Shown: positions 1 through 11,020, numbered from the stretch's first letter. The stretch: 64,000 nt of DNA from Qipengyuania intermedia (GCF_019711615.1 NZ_JAIGNS010000002.1:607501-671500), one strand, 5' to 3'. Translations and numbers: made by a program. Notes: a model not told the origin generated them from the sequence alone.

Positions 1-262
1 CCGCATCACCGTAGAGAGCGCTGAGGCGAACGGTGTTCTGCGTCGAGCAGCCGCCGGCCTGGAGCTTGTCGGGCAAGGGGGCAAATTGTGCGCGCGTGCT
101 GCCGAGATCCGCCAGGCATTGCCGCGCCTCGCGGGTAGGTTCTGGCAGGGCTTGTGCCGATCCCGAAGGGCGGGACGGCGCTTCGCCCGCGCGTTCCGGA
201 ACGGCGCCGCATCCGGCCAGCGCCACAGCTGCAAGCGATGCTGTAAAGGCTGCGATCCTCAT
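1..262 (-). CDS. extensin-like family lipoprotein, N-terminal part (cut by window edge)
   Basis: Reading the minus strand from an ATG at 262 gives an open frame that runs off the left edge, about 87 residues. It starts with a lipoprotein signal: hydrophobic stretch, then LAGC, putting the lipidated Cys near residue 18. A short Pro/Ser/Glu-rich linker follows, then the start of a domain with CLADLGS, F-PLPDK and GGCSTQNTVRL. That Cys-containing start resembles the extensin-like C-terminal domain (pfam06904) found as an envelope protein in sphingomonads. The assignment rests on motif recall from the first half only. Function is unknown, perhaps cell-wall associated. Confidence 0.62.
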   Translation of the reverse strand, partial: MRIAAFTASLAAVALAGCGAVPERAGEAPSRPSGSAQALPEPTREARQCLADLGSTRAQFAPLPDKLQAGGCSTQNTVRLSALYGDA

Positions 263-308
263 GGAGCGGCAAGCTACATCGGCGTTTGGAACGCGGCAAG
301 CACGCCGG

Positions 309-680
309 TTACTCGGGAGCGAGAACCTGTTCCCATAGCTCGATCTTCACGCCATCGGGATCGAGCAGCCAGGCGAACTTGCCGTAACCCTCGTCGACGC
401 TGTCCAGCACCTCGACGCCCTTATCCTTGAGCTGCGCGACGAAGGTATCCAGATCGTCGACGCGCAAATTGATCATGAAGCCACCGCGGCCCGGCTTGAG
501 GTACTGGTCGTCCTTGAAATGACTGATCAGTGAGTAGGGCTTGTCGCCGGTCTCCTCGCTCCAGTTCAGCTGCGGTCCGTATTCGCCGTCTATGCCCAGC
601 GTGTCGCGATACCAGGCGCGCGTCGCTTTCGGGTCCTTCACCACATAGAAGACGCCGCCCAAACCCGTGATCTTGGCCAT
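309..680 (-). CDS. VOC family (glyoxalase/bleomycin-resistance-like) protein
   Basis: A 123-residue protein, the normal size of a single vicinal-oxygen-chelate module pair. It opens with a beta strand and the typical VV-DPKATRAWYRDTLGI motif, and ends with the family signature AWLLDPDGVKIELWE, whose final Glu is a usual metal ligand. The family includes glyoxalase I, dioxygenases and antibiotic-binding proteins. The substrate cannot be read from the sequence, and most genomic copies like this are annotated only as VOC proteins. It lies 12 nt downstream of the gamma-glutamyltransferase gene on the same strand and may be cotranscribed. A link to glutathione chemistry is tempting but is inference only. 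Confidence 0.85.
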   Translation of the reverse strand: MAKITGLGGVFYVVKDPKATRAWYRDTLGIDGEYGPQLNWSEETGDKPYSLISHFKDDQYLKPGRGGFMINLRVDDLDTFVAQLKDKGVEVLDSVDEGYGKFAWLLDPDGVKIELWEQVLAPE

Positions 681-692
681 CTGGACCTCCTG

Positions 693-2483
693 TCAGTACC
701 CGCTTGCCTGTCCGTCCTTGCGCATTTCGGTTGCCCCGGTGAGCACGCCCGTTTCCGGATCCCGCGCGATCGCCTGGTAGCCGCCGAACATGATACCGTT
801 CGAGACGACCTCGACCTTGTGGCCCATCTCCCGCAGCGCTTCGACCGTCGCGACCGGAATACCCGGTTCGACGTATAGCGTGCCGAGCGGATCGGCCGAG
901 GGACCTTCCAGCGCTTCTGTCGGCTGCCTGCCGCCATCATGGTTTAGCCGTGCGGCATCGCCTGCTTCCTGCAAGTTCATGCCGTAATCGACGATGTTAA
1001 CCAGCACCTGCACATGCCCCTGCGGCTGCATGCCACCGCCCATCAGGCCGAGTGTCATGTAAGGCTTACCATCCTTCTTCACGAAGGCCGGAATGATGGT
1101 GTGGAAGGGGCGCTTGCCTGGCTCGTAGGCATTGGGATGGGCCGGATCGAGGCTGAATAGCTCGCCCCGGTCCTGGAACATGAACCCTGTACCGGGCGCC
1201 ACCAGCCCGCCGCCCATGCCGCGATAGTTCGACTGGATCAGGCTGACCATCATGCCATTGCCATCGACCACGGTGAGGTAAGTGGTGTCGCCTTCACCCT
1301 CTAGTTTCGGTTCGCCGGGACCGAATTCCGGCACTGCGCGCGTCGGATCGATCAGGGTGAAACGTTCGCGTCCATATTCTTCGCTCAGCAACTCCGCAGG
1401 GAAACGCGCGAAGTCGGGATCGGCATAGAAACGTGCGACATCGGCATAGGCCAGCCGCTTGGCTTCGGTGATGTAATGCAGGACTTCGGGGCTACCGCGC
1501 TCCCACTGTGACAGGTCGACGTTCTTCAGGATGTTGACCATCTGCAGCGCGGCAAAGCCCTGGCTGTTGGGCGGCAACTCGCACAGTTCGTACCCGTCCT
1601 TGTAGAGCGCACAGGCGGGGTCCACCCACTCGCTTTCGTGGTCGGCGAAATCCTCGCGCGTAAAGGCGCTGCCCTGCGCCTGGAGGTAGGCGACCATCAC
1701 ATCGGTCAGCTCGCCGTCGTAGAATGCGTCGCGCCCGTCGCGACCGATGGCCTCCAGCGTGTCGGCGAGGTCCGGATTGCGGAACATCTCGCCTGCCTCG
1801 GGTGCCGTCCCGTCGGAGAACCAGACCTTGCGGGCGTTGTCGAATTCGAAAGGATAGGCCTCTTGCCGGGCCGTATAGGCGCGCAGCGAGCGGTCGAGAT
1901 ACATGGCGATGACCGGCGCGATCGGGTGACCTTCACGGGCATAGGAAACCGTCGGCGCCAGCACGTCGCTCATGGGCAGCTTGCCGAACTTGCCATGCAT
2001 GGCGAACCACGCATCGACCGTACCGGGGATAGTGACGGGCAGGGGGCCGACCGGCGGCAGGCTGTCCGCGCCGTCAAGCTTTTCGAGCAGCTGGTCCAGC
2101 GTCTGCCCCTTGGGCGAGCGACCCGACCCGTTGATGCCGTGCAGCTTCCCGCTCGCCGGATCGTAGACGATGGCGAACAGGTCGCCGCCGATGCCGTTTC
2201 CGGTCGGCTCCATCAGGCCGAGCGCTGCGTTGGCGGCAATCGCGGCGTCGACTGCGCTGCCGCCTGCCTTGAGGATGTCGAGCGCGATTTGCGTTGCCAG
2301 CGGATGCGCCGTCGCGGCCATGCCGTTCTGCGCGATAACGGGGCTACGCGACCAGTTGGCGCCGACCGGCCTGCCGCCCGCGCCGATCTGCTGCTCGACG
2401 GGTCGCTCTTCTGCCTGCTCCTGTGCGGTCGAAGGGACCGCGATCAACGCCAGTGCCGTGGCGCCTGCCAGTATCGCTCGCAT
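693..2483 (-). CDS. ggt: gamma-glutamyltransferase (periplasmic)
   Basis: 596 residues. The ATG at 2483 is chosen because AGGAGA lies just upstream and it opens directly into a signal peptide (MRAILAGATALALIAVPSTA). The longer open frame upstream has no such features. An N-terminal large subunit carries GNGIGGDLFAIV (about 95-106). The autocleavage site is D399-T400 in GDTTYLTVVDGNG. Thr400 should become the N-terminal nucleophile of the small subunit. The small subunit keeps SNYRGMGGG and GGGMQPQGH. The family cleaves the gamma-glutamyl bond of glutathione in the periplasm. The His usually after TT (TTHY in E. coli) is Tyr here. The putP gene lies upstream on the same strand and its 3' end is 44 nt away. 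Confidence 0.93.
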   Translation of the reverse strand: MRAILAGATALALIAVPSTAQEQAEERPVEQQIGAGGRPVGANWSRSPVIAQNGMAATAHPLATQIALDILKAGGSAVDAAIAANAALGLMEPTGNGIGGDLFAIVYDPASGKLHGINGSGRSPKGQTLDQLLEKLDGADSLPPVGPLPVTIPGTVDAWFAMHGKFGKLPMSDVLAPTVSYAREGHPIAPVIAMYLDRSLRAYTARQEAYPFEFDNARKVWFSDGTAPEAGEMFRNPDLADTLEAIGRDGRDAFYDGELTDVMVAYLQAQGSAFTREDFADHESEWVDPACALYKDGYELCELPPNSQGFAALQMVNILKNVDLSQWERGSPEVLHYITEAKRLAYADVARFYADPDFARFPAELLSEEYGRERFTLIDPTRAVPEFGPGEPKLEGEGDTTYLTVVDGNGMMVSLIQSNYRGMGGGLVAPGTGFMFQDRGELFSLDPAHPNAYEPGKRPFHTIIPAFVKKDGKPYMTLGLMGGGMQPQGHVQVLVNIVDYGMNLQEAGDAARLNHDGGRQPTEALEGPSADPLGTLYVEPGIPVATVEALREMGHKVEVVSNGIMFGGYQAIARDPETGVLTGATEMRKDGQASGY

Positions 2484-2526
2484 TTCACTCTCCTGTTCCT
2501 TTGGAGAGCGGTGTGAAGCGCCTTCG

Positions 2527-4005
2527 TCAGGCTTGCAAGGGGGCTGCGGTTTTCGCCGTCGCCTTGCTGACCAGCCAGATCGCAATCCACGCGGCGATGA
2601 AGCCCGGTACGATCTCGTACAGGCCACCATCGAAGCCGGGCAGGGCGGAATTCCAGCCCAGCGCGATCCAGGCCATCACGACAGCGGCACCCGTCACCAG
2701 TCCGGCTACCGCGCCTGCGCCAGTCATGCGGTCCCAGGTGAGCGACAGGATGATCAGCGGGCCGAAGGCCGCGCCGAATCCGGCCCAAGCGTTGGACACG
2801 AGGCCCAGCACCTGGCTGTCGGGATCGCTGGCGATCCAGATGGCGGCCAGCGCAACCAATGCGACGCAGATACGGCCGACATTGACGCTCTCGCGCTCGC
2901 TCGCCTGCTTGCGGAAGAACAGCTTGTAGAAGTCTTCCGTCAGCGAGGAAGAGGCCACCAGCAATTGCGAGCTGATCGTCGACATGATCGCCGCCAAGAG
3001 GGCTGCCAGCAGGAAGCCGGTGATCAGCGGGTGGAACAACAGGTTCGCAAGGACGATGAAGATCGTTTCGGGGTCGTCCACCACAATGCCGTTACGCTCT
3101 GCAAAGGCGCGCCCGGCGATGCCGATGCCGATGGATCCGAGCAAGGCCACCCCCATCCAGGTCATGCCGATATTGCGCGCGGTCTTTACCTTGGCGACGG
3201 TGTCGATGGCCATGAACCGGACGATGATATGCGGCTGGCCGAAATAGCCGAGGCCCCAGGTCACCGCGCTGATGAAGCCGAGCGCCGTCAGACCCTGTGT
3301 CAGGCTGAGGAAGCCGGGGACATCCACTTCGGTGAGCGATCCGCCCCCGCTGCCGCCTTCGCCGAACATGACGACCAGCGGCATAATAACGAGGGCAGTG
3401 ACCATGATCAGGCCCTGCACGAAGTCGGTAAGGCTGACCGCGAGGAACCCGCCGACCATCGTGTAGGCGAGCACGACGAGGGCCGTGATCCAGATGCCGA
3501 GCATGTAGTCGCTCATCCCGACGTCGGGCAGTAATCCGGCGAAGCTCGTCTCGAACAGCTTGCCGCCACCGACGAGACCCGCAGCGGTATAGACCGCGAA
3601 GAACACCACGACGATCAGGGCGGAAACAACCCGCAAGGCGACCGCCTTGTCGGGGAAGCGGTTGGCGAGGAATTCCGGGATTGTGAGGGCATTGCCCAGT
3701 TCTTCCGTCTGCTTGCGCAGGCGCGGGGCGACCACGATCCAGTTGAAGAGCGCACCCACGAAAAGGCCGATACCGATCCACGCCTCCACAAGGCCGGCGG
3801 CGTAAAGCGCGCCGGGAAGGCCGAGCAGCAGCCAGCCGCTCATGTCGCTTGCCCCTGCGGAAAGCGCGGCGACGGATGGCGGCAGGTTGCGTCCCGCGAG
3901 GAGATAACCCTCACTTGTATCGGTGGAACGGCGCCAGGCCCACAGGCCGATGCCGATCATGAGGACGAAATAGAGCGTAAGAGAGATGAGTGTTCCGGTC
4001 TGCAT
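2527..4005 (-). CDS. putP: sodium/proline symporter
   Basis: 492 residues with about 13 hydrophobic segments, the size of PutP-type sodium:solute symporters (SSS family). The N-terminal region has the ASDMSGWLLLGLPGALY signature (about 52-68), which holds the Asp/Ser residues that bind sodium in E. coli PutP. The start MQTGTLISLTLYFVLMIGIG begins at transmembrane segment 1. SSITEDFYK-like text after helix 9 (SSSLTEDFYKLFFRK) is also typical. It imports proline, or a related amino acid, with sodium at the inner membrane. It is followed on the same strand by ggt, so amino-acid scavenging may be shared. Substrate specificity is inferred from overall similarity. Confidence 0.9.
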   Translation of the reverse strand: MQTGTLISLTLYFVLMIGIGLWAWRRSTDTSEGYLLAGRNLPPSVAALSAGASDMSGWLLLGLPGALYAAGLVEAWIGIGLFVGALFNWIVVAPRLRKQTEELGNALTIPEFLANRFPDKAVALRVVSALIVVVFFAVYTAAGLVGGGKLFETSFAGLLPDVGMSDYMLGIWITALVVLAYTMVGGFLAVSLTDFVQGLIMVTALVIMPLVVMFGEGGSGGGSLTEVDVPGFLSLTQGLTALGFISAVTWGLGYFGQPHIIVRFMAIDTVAKVKTARNIGMTWMGVALLGSIGIGIAGRAFAERNGIVVDDPETIFIVLANLLFHPLITGFLLAALLAAIMSTISSQLLVASSSLTEDFYKLFFRKQASERESVNVGRICVALVALAAIWIASDPDSQVLGLVSNAWAGFGAAFGPLIILSLTWDRMTGAGAVAGLVTGAAVVMAWIALGWNSALPGFDGGLYEIVPGFIAAWIAIWLVSKATAKTAAPLQA

Positions 4006-4120
4006 GGACCGGCAGGTAACAAACGCAACCGGCTTTGGCCAATCCTAGATTTTTACCGCCCAAATCTCGGGTTTCGACGGTGTGCTGTGCATTGGGCAGG
4101 ACAAAACAATAAATATCTCG

Positions 4121-4145
4121 GGAACATAGCCAAGTGACGGCAGTT
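4121..4145 (+). promoter_or_regulatory. possible EcfG (general stress sigma) promoter
   Basis: GGAAC at 4121-4125, 17 bases, then GTT at 4143-4145. This is close to the alphaproteobacterial EcfG consensus GGAAC-N16/17-cGTT, except that the base before GTT is A rather than C. It sits 32 nt before the ATG of the outer-membrane protein gene, a sensible distance. It could be chance, and no second copy was confirmed in the window. Confidence 0.4.
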
Positions 4146-4176
4146 CGATTTCGTGAACTACTTAAGGGTCTGACTT

Positions 4177-5019
4177 ATGAAAAAGTTTATTACTGTTGCG
4201 GCCGCTTCTGCGGCCTTTGTTGCTGTGCCTGCGGCCGCCCAAGAGGTGACCACAGATACCTATGACGGGTTCTATGTCGGTGCCACGCTCGGGGGCGACT
4301 TCCTGGATGGCATGCGCGACGATCGCCTTGTGTTCGAAACCGACGACAACGGCATTTTCGGAGACACCGTCGTCACGGCTGCGGGGACGGATGCGTTTCT
4401 GCCCGGTTTTTGCGCCGGTATCGCGAACGGTGCCGAATTCAGCGCGGGCTGTTCCGACGACGATGACGGTCTCGCCTATTCGGTACGTCTCGGATTCGAC
4501 AAGCGTGTGAACAACTCGGCGCTTGTCGCGGGCTTCCTTGTGGAAGGCGAGATGTCGGATGCGACCGACTACACCACCGGCTTCAGCACGACGCCCGCCA
4601 GCTACACCTTCGCACGGGAACTCGATAAATCGATCGCCGTTCGCGGCCGGATCGGGGCATCGCCGGGCGACGGTCGTGGCCTCATCTATGCGACGGGCGG
4701 CTTTGCCTATGGCCAGATCGATCACGAATTCATCACCACGAACGGCGCGAACAGCTTCGATGTCGTGAATGGCGACAAGTGGCAATTCGGTGCCCAGTTC
4801 GGCGGCGGCGCCGAAGTCATGGTGGCAGGCGGCGTCACCTTCGGCGTGGAGTACCTGTATTCCAGCTACGACGATGATGACGCTTACGTGCTGGTCGGTC
4901 AGGGAACGGCTCCGGCCACCAACCCGTTCGTTCTGCGCAGCGGCAGCACCGACCTGAAAACCAATGCGGGCAATTTCGACAAGCATTCGGTACGGGCTAC
5001 CATCGGTTACCGCTTCTAA
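4177..5019 (+). CDS. outer-membrane beta-barrel protein
   Basis: 280 residues. A clear signal peptide (MKKFITVAAASAAFVAVPAAA, cleavage near 21-22) leads to YDGFYVGATLGGDFLDG. The rest alternates strands rich in Gly and aromatic residues and ends in VRATIGYRF, with the C-terminal Phe typical of outer-membrane proteins recognised by BamA. The layout matches small 8-stranded OmpA-like or Omp25/Opa-type barrels of Alphaproteobacteria. There is a likely extracellular loop with two Cys (FCAGIANGAEFSAGCSDDD) that could form a disulfide. No peptidoglycan-binding domain is present. It is monocistronic: a strong terminator follows directly. Function beyond the envelope role is not visible. Confidence 0.8.
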   Translation: MKKFITVAAASAAFVAVPAAAQEVTTDTYDGFYVGATLGGDFLDGMRDDRLVFETDDNGIFGDTVVTAAGTDAFLPGFCAGIANGAEFSAGCSDDDDGLAYSVRLGFDKRVNNSALVAGFLVEGEMSDATDYTTGFSTTPASYTFARELDKSIAVRGRIGASPGDGRGLIYATGGFAYGQIDHEFITTNGANSFDVVNGDKWQFGAQFGGGAEVMVAGGVTFGVEYLYSSYDDDDAYVLVGQGTAPATNPFVLRSGSTDLKTNAGNFDKHSVRATIGYRF

Positions 5020-5040
5020 GGCGCTTGCCCTGAAACAGAA

Positions 5041-5074
5041 AAAGGGTCGCTTCGATGTGAAGCGACCCTTTTTT
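5041..5074 (+). terminator. rho-independent terminator
   Basis: A perfect 13-bp stem (AAAGGGTCGCTTC / GAAGCGACCCTTT), 5-base loop GATGT, then a T run. It ends the outer-membrane barrel transcript. Confidence 0.93.
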
Positions 5075-5103
5075 GTACCTGCACTGCGCGCCCGGCTTTC
5101 GCG

Positions 5104-6084
5104 TCAGTAGGAATCCACAGCGTCGAACAGCGCCGTGACAGCTGCCCGCTCTTCTTCCGACAGTTCGGGGCGCCAGATCTCGAATATCAACACGACACGG
5201 TCTTGCGTGCCCCGGTTCACCGCTTCGTGAAGGATGGAATCGTCGAAGGTCAGCAGCGTGCCTTCATGCCATTGCCGGTCTTCTCCTCCGACACGGAACA
5301 TGCAGCCTTCGGGCACGATCAGCGGCAGGTGGCAGACAAGGCGGATGTTGAGCAGGCCAAGGTGCGGTTCGATCGCCGCGCCCGCAGCAAGCTTGGAAAA
5401 CATGATTTGCGGAGCCCGTTTGTCGAGCTTGAGCAGATCGACTCCGTCCAAAGCCTCGAGTGTCCGGGGGCATTGCTGGGCGTTTTCGGGGATTTCCTTC
5501 CCGCTTTCCCACAAGGTCAGACTGCTCCAGTCGGGATTGTCTACCAATCCATGCTTGGGCGGCCGAGTGGGATCGCTGTAAAGGTAAGGCTTGAAGCCAT
5601 CCGCCTGGCCCATCAGCGGCAGCAGTTCATCCCGGATTTCAGACGTTCGGCTTTCAAGTTCGCTTGCCCATGGGAACTCGTGGTTCTCGTAATAGCGCCG
5701 CTGGGGCAGGTCGGGGTAGAAGAAGCTGCGCGGGTTCTGCAGTTCCGATTGAGCCTGGCGGCGACCCATCAGGATGTCGACTGCCTTGGCGAAGCGCGGT
5801 GGGCGGCTCCCCGGCGCGAACCCCGCTTTTGCCAGCGAGCTTTCCAGGTAATCCTGGAAACGAAGTGCCAGTTGCTGCACCGCCTGCTGTGCGCGGCCCA
5901 ACTCGCTGGCGGGAACGGTGCCGGGGTTTGCCGCCGCCGCTTTCAGCGCAGCCTGGTAAAAGGCGTTGGCAATCTTGTCGTCGCCCGCAGCAGCGCGCAA
6001 ATCGGCTTTGCGGATAAGCGCGCCGACATTGCCGGGTTGGGACGCAATGACGCGGTCTATTGCTGCTTCGTCGTCGCTCGGCAC
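5104..6084 (-). CDS. aspartyl/asparaginyl beta-hydroxylase-like oxygenase
   Basis: 326 residues from a GTG at 6084, preferred because AGGGAGA stands about ten bases upstream. A TTG at 6150 would add 22 residues but lacks such a site. Residues 1 to about 90 look like helical TPR-type repeats (GNVGALIRKADLRAAAGD). The C-terminal half matches pfam05118: the iron-binding His pair is H241 in EPHLGLLN and H286 in DDSILHEAVNR, with a distal Arg in GTQDRVVLIFEIWRPEL. The family uses iron and 2-oxoglutarate to hydroxylate protein or peptide side chains. Bacterial targets are mostly unknown, and some members (LpxO) act on lipid A. It is convergent with the barrel gene and downstream of typA. Confidence 0.8.
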   Translation of the reverse strand: MPSDDEAAIDRVIASQPGNVGALIRKADLRAAAGDDKIANAFYQAALKAAAANPGTVPASELGRAQQAVQQLALRFQDYLESSLAKAGFAPGSRPPRFAKAVDILMGRRQAQSELQNPRSFFYPDLPQRRYYENHEFPWASELESRTSEIRDELLPLMGQADGFKPYLYSDPTRPPKHGLVDNPDWSSLTLWESGKEIPENAQQCPRTLEALDGVDLLKLDKRAPQIMFSKLAAGAAIEPHLGLLNIRLVCHLPLIVPEGCMFRVGGEDRQWHEGTLLTFDDSILHEAVNRGTQDRVVLIFEIWRPELSEEERAAVTALFDAVDSY

Positions 6085-6188
6085 AGCGCTAACTCTCCCT
6101 GCATTGCCATAATCGACTGCACGGTTAGCGAAGGCGGTGACCGGTTCCAAGACCGCATTGTCACCGCCTTACCTGTCTTCCTTCCGGA

Positions 6189-8009
<1,821 letters not shown>

Positions 8010-8106
8010 GATTTTGCTTTCGTAAGGGTATCGGAGCGGCGGGCCCGGATTCGGCCTGCGGCAATTCGTGCGCGCCCCTAGCTTAGATGCTGCAATGCGG
8101 CAAGTA

Positions 8107-8125
8107 TTTGAGGGTGTGACTCAAA
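8107..8125. promoter_or_regulatory. inverted repeat in the typA/TonB-receptor divergent region
   Basis: TTTGAG-N7-CTCAAA, a perfect 6-bp dyad with 7-base spacing, about 140 nt before the receptor ATG and about 98 nt before the typA ATG. It has the shape of a dimeric regulator site. No regulator gene is adjacent, so its role is a guess. The surrounding 8010-8265 holds no gene. Confidence 0.35.
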
Positions 8126-8265
8126 CACCACACCCGTTCGAGCGCACGCGAAGGACCTTGCTAAATGCTTGTATGAAAACGACTGGGGCAATAATTCGGC
8201 ACCAGCCTGCGTCGCTGTGGGGACTACGCAGCCGACCAAATTATGGTTTTGAGAGAGGATTATTC

Positions 8266-10965
8266 ATGAAATTCAATCGTTTCGGCCGGAATTCGGCCGT
8301 TCGTACCGCCCTGCTGGCCGGTGCCGCAGCCGTTACGCTGCCGAGCGCTGCCGTCGCGCAGGACCAGGATGTCGCCGATTCCGACGAGGAAATGGCAGTC
8401 GAATCCGATGACCAGGCGATGGGCAATGTCATCGTCGTCACCGCAACCAAGCGCGAACAGACGCTGCAGGAAGTCCCCGTTGCAGTCAGCGTCACCAGCG
8501 CCGAAACGATCGAGCGCGCGCAGATCCGCGATATCTCGGACCTCGCGACCGTCGTTCCCTCGCTTCGTGTGAGCCAGTTGCAGAGCGCTTTCGCCACCAG
8601 CTACTCCATCCGTGGCTTCGGTACGGACGGTAACAATATCGGCCTCGAACCGTCGGTCGCCATGTTCGTCGACGGCGTTTATCGCAGCCGTGCGGTTTCG
8701 CAGATTTCCGACCTTCCCGATATCCAGCGCGTCGAAGTCCTGCGCGGCCCGCAGTCGACCCTGTTCGGCAAGAACGCCAGCGCCGGCGTGATCTCGATCG
8801 TGACCAAGGAACCCGAATTCGAGTTCGGCGGCATGGTCGAAGCCAGCTATGGCAATTACGACGCGAAGGTCGTCAAGGGCTACGTCACCGGACCGATCAC
8901 CGACTCGATCGCTTTCAGCGCCGGCGCAGGCTGGAACAACCGTGACGGTTACCTGACGAACGGTTTCAATGGTGAAGACATCAACGACCGCAACCGCTGG
9001 TTCACCCGCGGCCAGCTGCTGTTCGACAATGGCGGTGCCTTCAAGGCACGCATTATCGGCGACTACGACAAGATCGAAGAGCGCTGCTGCGGCGTCGTCA
9101 ACGTGCGCCCCTCGGCCGAAATCGGTGCGATCCAGCTGCTCGGCGGACAGGTCAACGACTTCCGCAACAATCCCGATGGCGACGTGGTCTTCACCGATGT
9201 GGACCCGATCAACGAAATCGAGAACTACGGCATCTCGGGCCACCTCGATTACGAAATCGGCGCGCTGACGCTGACTTCTATCACGTCGTATCGCGAAACC
9301 TCGCTGATGGCCGACCAGGACGTCGACTTCACAAGCCTCGACGCGGTGACCGGCGCCAACATCGGCGATGCGGCGATCGACACCTTCACGCAGGAACTGC
9401 GCATTTCGTCGGACTTCGACGGACCGCTGAACTTCCTGCTCGGCGGCTATTATTTCGACGAAACCGTCGACACGTCGGACCAGCTCGTCTTCGGTGACGG
9501 CTTCCGCCCCTATGCCGACCTTCTTCTGCAGGGTGCGACCGAAGGGACCCAGAACGTAAACACGCTCGAAGCCACGCTCTCCGCCCTGAACGGTACGAAC
9601 TACACCGGACAGTTCTTCGCGGCAGGACAGGGCTTCTTCAACAACATCGTCCAGGACAACGAAGCCTACTCGATTTTCGGTAACGTCGACTTCGAGATCG
9701 TCGACAGCCTCGTCCTGACGCTGGGTGCCAACTACACCAAGGACAAGAAGCAGATCGTCACCGACTCGACGAGCACGGACGTGTTCTCGAACATCGATTT
9801 GGTCGCCTCGGGCAATCGCGCCATCTTCGCTCAGGGTCTTGCCACCCAGGTAGGCACGATCCTCGGCCTCGGCCGTCCGGCTACGCAGGCAGAAATCGGC
9901 GCATTCGCCGGTGGCAACCCCGCTGCTTTCCAGCAGGTTTCGACAGGCGTGCAGGCATTCGCCGATGCAAACGATACCAACCCGGCCGTCAATCCGCTGC
10001 TGGCGCTGACCCCGTTCCAGTTCCTGCCGCCGCTGCAGAACTGCCCGAACGCGGTCGAAACCTGCAGCACCAATGACGACGACTGGAGCTGGAACGTACG
10101 CCTGGCGTACGAAATCTCGCCGACGCTGAACGTCTATGCAAGCTGGGCAACGGGCTACAAAGCACCCAGCTTCAACCTGTCGCGTGACAGCCGTCCGCTC
10201 CCGGGCGACTTCGCACAGCTCCAGGCCCAGGGTCTTGCAGTTACGAACCTGCGTCCGGGCACCCGTTTCGCCGAAGCCGAGAATTCGGAAGTCTACGAAA
10301 TCGGTATCAAGGGCAACTGGGCCTATGCAGGCGCGAACCTGACGGTGTTCCAGCAGACGATCGACGACTTCCAGGCGAATACGTTCACCGGGACCTCGTT
10401 CATCCTGTCGAACGCAGGCAAGCAGGAAACCTTCGGTATCGAATTCGACGGGTACGTCCGCCCGGCCGATTCGCTGACGCTGAACGTCGCGATGACCTAT
10501 CTCGACCCGATCTACGACAGCTTCGAAAACTCGCCGGTCGGCGATCTTTCGGGTGTCCAGGTTGCCGGCGTTCCCGAACTTTCGGCAGTCTTCGGGGCGA
10601 CCTGGGACAAGGAAATCAACGATGCAGGCGATCGTATCATCCTGCGCGGCGATTTCTCCTACCAGTCGCCGGTCCAGGTGCTTAACGGCCTGACCAACTA
10701 TATCGTTGTCGACCCGGCGACGGGCGAGCGCGATTTCGGTCCGGCGCGCGATGCGGCACTTCCGTTCACGCGCGAAGTGAACAGCCTCAACGCTTCGCTG
10801 ACCTATGCATTCGACATGGGCCTGGAACTGACGGTCTGGGGTCGCAACCTGCTCGACGATCGTTACATCTCGACGATCTTCCCGTCGGTTGCACAGGGCC
10901 AGGCCATCTCGGGCTACCCGAACCAGCCGCGCACCTATGGTGTGGCCGCGAAGTTCAAGTTCTGA
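8266..10965 (+). CDS. TonB-dependent outer-membrane receptor
   Basis: 899 residues from the ATG at 8266, which has GAGAGGAT upstream and opens a signal peptide (about 1-32, ending AVAQ). The TonB box VIVVTA lies at 55-60. A plug domain follows (VPVAVSVTSAETIERAQI, then EVLRGPQSTLFGKNASAGVISIVTK) and a 22-stranded barrel ending in a C-terminal aromatic segment (YGVAAKFKF). It has the sphingomonad-type RCCGVV Cys pair and a second Cys pair (NCPNAVETC). It takes up a large substrate across the outer membrane with TonB energy. The iron-complex class is the usual annotation, but sphingomonads have many such receptors for plant or aromatic compounds and the ligand cannot be told here. No cognate transporter is adjacent. 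Confidence 0.92.
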   Translation: MKFNRFGRNSAVRTALLAGAAAVTLPSAAVAQDQDVADSDEEMAVESDDQAMGNVIVVTATKREQTLQEVPVAVSVTSAETIERAQIRDISDLATVVPSLRVSQLQSAFATSYSIRGFGTDGNNIGLEPSVAMFVDGVYRSRAVSQISDLPDIQRVEVLRGPQSTLFGKNASAGVISIVTKEPEFEFGGMVEASYGNYDAKVVKGYVTGPITDSIAFSAGAGWNNRDGYLTNGFNGEDINDRNRWFTRGQLLFDNGGAFKARIIGDYDKIEERCCGVVNVRPSAEIGAIQLLGGQVNDFRNNPDGDVVFTDVDPINEIENYGISGHLDYEIGALTLTSITSYRETSLMADQDVDFTSLDAVTGANIGDAAIDTFTQELRISSDFDGPLNFLLGGYYFDETVDTSDQLVFGDGFRPYADLLLQGATEGTQNVNTLEATLSALNGTNYTGQFFAAGQGFFNNIVQDNEAYSIFGNVDFEIVDSLVLTLGANYTKDKKQIVTDSTSTDVFSNIDLVASGNRAIFAQGLATQVGTILGLGRPATQAEIGAFAGGNPAAFQQVSTGVQAFADANDTNPAVNPLLALTPFQFLPPLQNCPNAVETCSTNDDDWSWNVRLAYEISPTLNVYASWATGYKAPSFNLSRDSRPLPGDFAQLQAQGLAVTNLRPGTRFAEAENSEVYEIGIKGNWAYAGANLTVFQQTIDDFQANTFTGTSFILSNAGKQETFGIEFDGYVRPADSLTLNVAMTYLDPIYDSFENSPVGDLSGVQVAGVPELSAVFGATWDKEINDAGDRIILRGDFSYQSPVQVLNGLTNYIVVDPATGERDFGPARDAALPFTREVNSLNASLTYAFDMGLELTVWGRNLLDDRYISTIFPSVAQGQAISGYPNQPRTYGVAAKFKF

Positions 10966-10995
10966 TCGCAAGTCAGGCAGAATCGAAACAAGGAG

Positions 10996-11020
10996 AAGGG
11001 GGCTTTCGGGCCCCCTTTTT
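10996..11020 (+). terminator. rho-independent terminator
   Basis: Stem AAGGGGGC / GCCCCCTT, loop TTTCGG, then TTT. It lies 31 nt after the receptor stop codon. Confidence 0.92.

Noticed and set aside
693..2630. Longer ggt start at 2630.
   Set aside because: The upstream part is Arg-rich and lacks a signal, while the ATG at 2483 has AGGAGA and opens a signal peptide.
8260..10971. Very long open frame (about 900 codons) on the minus strand opposite the TonB receptor.
   Set aside because: It mirrors a true gene in a high-GC genome; its protein is rich in Arg/Glu/Asp with no family motif, and the plus-strand gene has signal peptide, TonB box and barrel.
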